Shown here: positions 5,454-8,851 of the stretch, piece after piece
Numbering within the stretch: the stretch's first letter is position 1
Layout of the letters: each line of letters begins with the position of its first letter
Assembly: GCA_012841485.1 (NCBI GenBank)
Contig: DUUU01000431.1
Coordinates: 1 to 8,851, forward strand
Length of the DNA: 8,851 bases
Direction of reading: 5' to 3'
DNA from: Armatimonadota bacterium
GTDB taxonomy: Bacteria > Armatimonadota > JAAZEB01
Position numbers and translations under genes: made by a program
Notes under the pieces: model-generated
Told to the model about the DNA's origin: nothing
What the model saw: the letters and a program-made list of their open reading frames with translations, nothing else
The model's database searches: none

Positions 5454-6872
5454 ATGTTGCGTTACACAGGACACCCATTTGTGGACGTAGGCGCGGCCAC
5501 GCTTACGGCGTTCGCGGAGAAAGAGCGACCGGAGCACCTGACGAGTGATGATTTGCAGGTGGCTGCAGAGTACATGGAAAAGGTGTATATGGGAAAGCAC
5601 ATGAACAGCTTCCTGGTGTGCGTCTTCCCAAATTCCGCGTACGTCAACCCCACATCGGGAGCGGATAAGAAGCAGCAGTTCCTCGATTTCCATCTTTACG
5701 GCTTCCGCCAGGCTGCGACGCCGGAGGCACCTCCATGCGTGGCGTGCGGACAGCGGGCGTTGGGCCCCACATTCCGCCAGCACGTGCCGCTTCTCACTGG
5801 CGAAGACGTGCTGAACTTCTTCCCGAACGCGCAGCCTGGCCTTCCCCTATGCGGCGCCTGCCTCTTGGCGATCGCGGCGCTGCCACTGGGAGCGCTCAAA
5901 TGCAGTGGACGCGCGCTCATTCTCCACGCTGATGACGATTCGATAACGCTAGACTTCGCCCGCGAGCATCTGGAGAGAAACCGACGCCTGCTACAGCTGG
6001 CCGGGCAGAGCAACAGTAAGTACCCCGACGCCAAGGAGGTGCGCACCCGGTTGATGGAGCAGCTGTGTGCCTGGGCCGAACGCCAGCGCAGGCGAGGAAG
6101 CGAAACGCGGGCACTCTCGCTCACGGCGTACCACTTCACCAACTCGGGCCAGGGGCCAGACATCGATATCTACCATCTCCCGTCGCAGCTGGTAGATTTC
6201 GTAAGGACGGCCACGGGAGCACGCTACGCCTCCGCGTGGAACGCGATTGTCCGGCGAGCCTGGTGGGCTGGCCGCGACGCCTCGGATGCAGCGGACACCC
6301 GGAACGTTTTCTACGAAGATCTCCTCCGGTTGCCGGACAACGCGCCGCTCTTCATCCGGCGCTACTTCCTGCGAGAGGCATATCGCGCAGCGCCCAAAGA
6401 TGATCCGCGGGGCGGGTACAACCTCGCCGCCGAGTTGGATGTCGTCTCTTGGCCCCTGACCGACCTGTTCCTCCGAAAGGTGGTAAACATGGACAGATCC
6501 CGCATCGAAGCTATCCGCGCTCTAGGAGACCGACTAGCCGAGTACATCGAGTCTCAGAACGACCGGCGCTTCTGGCGCAGGCTCTACACCGCCGACAAAT
6601 ACTACATCCTTCGGAATGCCCTGATCAAGGCATCTGAGAGTGAGATCAAAGCCGGTCGTCCTCCTCTGATCACTTTCGACGACTTTATTCTCGTCTTCGA
6701 GGAGGGCGAAGAGCTTGTTCGAACAGACTGGGGGCTGGCCCGAGACCTGGCGCTGATCCGAGTCATCGAACAGTTGCATGCCAGGCAGTGGTTTGCTAAG
6801 AACCCCGAGGCGCTGTCTGAGGAATCGGACACGTCGGAATCTGACGAGGAGAAAGAAGCAGCTACCGCGTGA
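5454..6872 (+). CDS. cas8a1: type I-B Cascade large subunit Cas8 (Cst1 type, CXXC-CXXC)
   Basis: A 472-residue protein of the Cst1 / CXXC-CXXC-region family, the large subunit of the Tneap-type I-B Cascade, which recognises the PAM and helps open target DNA. The N-terminus YTGHPFVDVGAATLTAFA (4-21) is typical. The paired zinc-finger cysteines are CVAC (95-98) and CGAC (133-136). Between them lies the aromatic NFFPNAQPGLPLCGAC block. The rest is mostly helical and charged. The C-terminal ~18 residues are very acidic and Ser-rich (SEESDTSESDEEKE), unlike the rest. The ATG at 5454 has GAAGGGA 7 nt upstream and follows a predicted promoter, so it heads the operon. The next gene begins 11 nt after its stop. 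Naming varies between Cas8a1, Cas8b1 and Cst1; the family assignment is firmer than the subtype letter. Confidence 0.85.
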   Translation: MLRYTGHPFVDVGAATLTAFAEKERPEHLTSDDLQVAAEYMEKVYMGKHMNSFLVCVFPNSAYVNPTSGADKKQQFLDFHLYGFRQAATPEAPPCVACGQRALGPTFRQHVPLLTGEDVLNFFPNAQPGLPLCGACLLAIAALPLGALKCSGRALILHADDDSITLDFAREHLERNRRLLQLAGQSNSKYPDAKEVRTRLMEQLCAWAERQRRRGSETRALSLTAYHFTNSGQGPDIDIYHLPSQLVDFVRTATGARYASAWNAIVRRAWWAGRDASDAADTRNVFYEDLLRLPDNAPLFIRRYFLREAYRAAPKDDPRGGYNLAAELDVVSWPLTDLFLRKVVNMDRSRIEAIRALGDRLAEYIESQNDRRFWRRLYTADKYYILRNALIKASESEIKAGRPPLITFDDFILVFEEGEELVRTDWGLARDLALIRVIEQLHARQWFAKNPEALSEESDTSESDEEKEAATA

Positions 6873-6883
6873 GGAGGAAAACC

Positions 6884-7939
6884 ATGGCACACCTGAACGG
6901 ACTTTGGCTGATTGATGCTCCGGCCTCGGCCCTGAACAACCTGGGCCAGGTGGAGGGTGGTCGCACCGACAATGTCGTAGGAGTGAAGCATATCCGCACG
7001 CGCGAGGGCGCATTCCCCTATGTGTCCGCACAGGCGTTCCGTTACTGGCTGCGGACGACGCTGGAGACTCACGTGCCCGAGTGGAAGGCGGCACCGATGT
7101 TCCGGGAGAAGAAGGTCGCCTACACGGATGGGGACCCGATCAAGTGGTGGGACGATGACCTGTTTGGCTATATGAGGGCGGCATCGAAAAAGGCCGACGC
7201 GAAGGAAGCTCGGGAGGCATCGCCCGCCGAGAACCAGACTCCAGCGGATATCGAACTGACGCGTACCTCGCCGTTCAAAGTGGGAACCCTGGTTTCCATC
7301 GCACCGGTCAACATTACCGACGACTTCGGGGTCATGGCCCGGCATGAGGGAGACCCGGTACCCCATGAGCACCAGTTCTACCGAACGACCCTGAAGGGCC
7401 TCTTCGCCCTCGACCTCCATGCCTGCGGCACCTTCTGGCACCGGTATAAGACCGGCTTCCGTAATCTGGACACAACGCGCAAGAAAGAAGCGGAGGAGCT
7501 TGGTCTGGAACCGTTCGATGAGGGCCGGGCTTATCGCCTGCCAGTCGAACAGCGAGTGGAGCGGATCGCGGCTCTGCTGGCCGGGCTAAGCCAGCTCGAG
7601 GGTGGCGCGAAGCAGGCGCTACACTACACGCCGGTCGCTCCATCGTGGTTCATCATGGCGGTGACCGAGGGAGGCAACAACATCTTCCAGCACGTGGTCG
7701 GCGCGGATTCCAGGGGCCTGCCGTTAGTGAAAACTGAAGCGCTCTTGGAGGCGGTGCGGGTGCACGAGGATCAACTGATGTCTCCGATCTACGTCGGTTG
7801 GGTGCGCGGGTATCTCGATGACCAGCGCGAAAAGGTCTGCACCGCCCTGTCGGAGTGGCAAGTGGTCGTCGACCATCCCCGCCGCGTGTTCGACCGGCTG
7901 ATCGCAGACCTGAAGGAGCACCCCGAGTGGCTGGCATGA
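6884..7939 (+). CDS. cas7: type I-B Cascade backbone subunit Cas7 (Cst2/DevR family)
   Basis: A 351-residue Cas7 of the Cst2/DevR (Cas7i) group. Several copies polymerise along the crRNA spacer to form the Cascade backbone. Family marks are GLWLIDAPASALNNLGQ (6-22) at the start, the YVSAQAFRYWLR block (46-57), DDLFGYM (91-97) and LTRTSPFKVGTLVSI (125-139). A Lys/Glu/Ala-rich insert (about 100-121) between the last two is probably a loop. The C-terminus ends with a helix and DLKEHPEWLA. The ATG at 6884 is preferred because AGGAGG lies 6 nt upstream; a GTG overlapping the cas8 stop at 6869 would add only MRRKT. The 11-nt spacing from cas8 means translation is probably coupled. Confidence 0.9.
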   Translation: MAHLNGLWLIDAPASALNNLGQVEGGRTDNVVGVKHIRTREGAFPYVSAQAFRYWLRTTLETHVPEWKAAPMFREKKVAYTDGDPIKWWDDDLFGYMRAASKKADAKEAREASPAENQTPADIELTRTSPFKVGTLVSIAPVNITDDFGVMARHEGDPVPHEHQFYRTTLKGLFALDLHACGTFWHRYKTGFRNLDTTRKKEAEELGLEPFDEGRAYRLPVEQRVERIAALLAGLSQLEGGAKQALHYTPVAPSWFIMAVTEGGNNIFQHVVGADSRGLPLVKTEALLEAVRVHEDQLMSPIYVGWVRGYLDDQREKVCTALSEWQVVVDHPRRVFDRLIADLKEHPEWLA

Positions 7940-7956
7940 GGGTGGCTGCCCATGAA

Positions 7957-7990
7957 GGTAGGAACCGGACCCACGCGGGTTTCGCCTACC
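7957..7990 (+). promoter_or_regulatory. hairpin in the cas7-cas5 spacer
   Basis: GGTAGG (7957-7962) pairs with CCTACC (7985-7990). An inner ACCC (7969-7972) pairs with GGGT (7977-7980). The hairpin fills most of the 87-nt gap between the cas7 stop and the preferred cas5 start. In an operon with otherwise tight spacing it may stabilise the upstream message or reduce downstream translation, so that more Cas7 than Cas5 is made. No T-run follows, so it is not a standard terminator. Confidence 0.3.
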
Positions 7991-8026
7991 CGGGGCACAA
8001 TCAGGAACCGGCAGAAGGGATGTGCC

Positions 8027-8785
8027 ATGCGCGTCACACGTGTTGAGGTGGAGGGGCCAACCACTTCGTTTCGCTACCCGCACTTCCTAGTGGGCCGGCA
8101 GCCTACTTATGAGATGCCGCCGCTGGCCACGCTGTACGGTCACATCTGCAGCGCCGTAGGCGAGTGGCTGGATCCTTCAGGGCTGAGGATCGGGTTCCGG
8201 TTCACCTACACGGCCAAGGCGGACGATAAGGAGCAAATCCATATCATCACGGCCTCGGCCCCGCGGGCGAAGCTGCCTGGCACCGATATGCCCGCGAATG
8301 TGGAGACAGGCGCTCCGCAGAGCATCCAGATTCGCGAGTACCTCTTTGAGCCCCGACTGACCCTCTACGTGGCGCCAGCGGAGTGGACCGAGGCGTTTCG
8401 GCAGCCGCGTTACACAGTCATCTTGGGGCGCTCGCAGGATCTGATGACGTACACGCGCGTGAGCGAGGTCGAGCTGGTGGAGGCCGCTGATGCCTACTAC
8501 GAGCACACGCTGCTGCCGTGGGCGCTGCGGCCTCACGTGCTGCGCTGCCGAACGGAGCTACTGCCACGGTTCGTGGATTATGCCAACCGCCGTCAGCCGC
8601 ACTTCGCGCGTTACCTGGTCGTGAAGGAGCGTATCTTCACGAACGAGGGCGAGCATTGGCTGCGCTACGCGGATCGTGGCCCAAAGGCACACTGGGTAGA
8701 CCCCGAGAGCCCAGAAGTTCGCGGGCTGCGGCGCGGCGTGTGGCTTCACTCGCTGCTGGAAAGTGATGATGGCGACCTTCCCTAA
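8027..8785 (+). CDS. cas5: type I-B Cascade subunit Cas5
   Basis: A 252-residue RAMP protein of the Cas5 family, which caps the 5' handle of the crRNA in Cascade. The N-terminus matches Cas5: MRVTRVEVEGPTTSFRYPHF (1-20), then PTYEMPPLATLYGHICSAVG (26-45). The LGRSQDL motif (133-139), common in Cas5, follows a predicted strand. A long basic and aromatic C-terminal half (about 150-250) completes it. The preferred start is the ATG at 8027, with AAGGGA 6 nt upstream, because the RAMP strand then begins at residue 1. An in-frame ATG at 7952 would add 25 residues (MKVGTGPTRV and on) that do not look like Cas5, overlap the spacer hairpin and have no binding site. It lies between cas7 and cas3, as in other I-B operons of this kind. 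Confidence 0.85.
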   Translation: MRVTRVEVEGPTTSFRYPHFLVGRQPTYEMPPLATLYGHICSAVGEWLDPSGLRIGFRFTYTAKADDKEQIHIITASAPRAKLPGTDMPANVETGAPQSIQIREYLFEPRLTLYVAPAEWTEAFRQPRYTVILGRSQDLMTYTRVSEVELVEAADAYYEHTLLPWALRPHVLRCRTELLPRFVDYANRRQPHFARYLVVKERIFTNEGEHWLRYADRGPKAHWVDPESPEVRGLRRGVWLHSLLESDDGDLP

Positions 8786-8851
8786 GAAGGCTGGTCTGTC
8801 ATTGCCTGACATCCCCGCGTTGCGCGACGTATGGGCCAAAAGCCCTGTAGG
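8769..8851 (+). CDS. cas3: CRISPR-associated nuclease-helicase Cas3, N-terminal fragment (runs off the window)
   Basis: Only the first 27 codons are in the window. The product starts MATFPKKAGLSLPDIPALRD and continues to VWAKSP. The WAKS motif followed by Pro-Val-Gly is the usual opening of the Cas3 HD nuclease domain, where the next expected element is a HLxxxS/T-type His. Cas3 nicks and degrades DNA opened by Cascade. The gene overlaps the end of cas5 by 17 nt in another frame. Of two adjacent ATGs (8766 and 8769) the second has the better distance from GGAAAG (8758-8763). The call rests on this short motif and on gene order. Confidence 0.7.
   Translation, partial: MATFPKKAGLSLPDIPALRDVWAKSPV

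Noticed and set aside
6602..7441. Minus-strand reading frame of 279 codons across the cas8-cas7 junction
   Set aside because: It runs antisense to two well-supported cas genes and shows no domain or ribosome binding site.

Overview
This is a GC-rich bacterial window that most resembles Armatimonadota. The main clue is the first gene, a short pseudopilin with the class III signal [30 protein letters not shown] and a C-terminal H-X9-DG motif. That family is greatly expanded in Armatimonadota, Planctomycetota and Verrucomicrobiota, and this wording ([18 protein letters not shown]) is typical of Armatimonadota. The phylum call is recognition by eye, not a computed placement.

Layout, left to right. 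(1) 1-283: a hairpin-rich stretch, then a good sigma70-type promoter (TTGACA, 18 nt, TATAGT) and a leader. (2) 284-943: the pseudopilin, followed by a perfect 12-bp hairpin. (3) 1169-1501: a small, charged, unrecognised protein with a structured leader. (4) 1502-2146: a gap with no convincing gene. It holds a strong hairpin whose T-run lies on the minus strand, a degenerate tRNA-like sequence with a 12-bp palindrome on the same strand, and a possible gene remnant. (5) 2147-8851: a CRISPR-Cas locus, all on the plus strand. Its order is a DEDDh (DnaQ-like) exonuclease fused to a WYL domain, cas6, a stand-alone HTH-WYL regulator, a 239-nt promoter region, then cas8 (Cst1 type with CXXC-CXXC), cas7 (Cst2/DevR), cas5 and the first codons of cas3, cut by the window edge.

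The effector genes match a type I-B system of the Cst/Tneap kind. Cas6 would cut pre-crRNA, Cas8-Cas7-Cas5 would form the crRNA-guided Cascade, and Cas3 would degrade the target. No CRISPR array and no cas1, cas2 or cas4 lie in the window; they may be downstream of cas3 or elsewhere.

The most unusual part is the head of the locus. Two WYL-domain proteins flank cas6. One is an ordinary HTH-WYL-WCX regulator. The other carries a 3'-5' exonuclease domain in place of a DNA-binding domain. They share a near-identical WYL core (AFCHLR). A perfect inverted repeat overlaps the -35 of the predicted cas8 promoter and is a candidate operator for the regulator. This suggests, by inference, a locus in which one ligand is read both by a transcription factor and by a nuclease.
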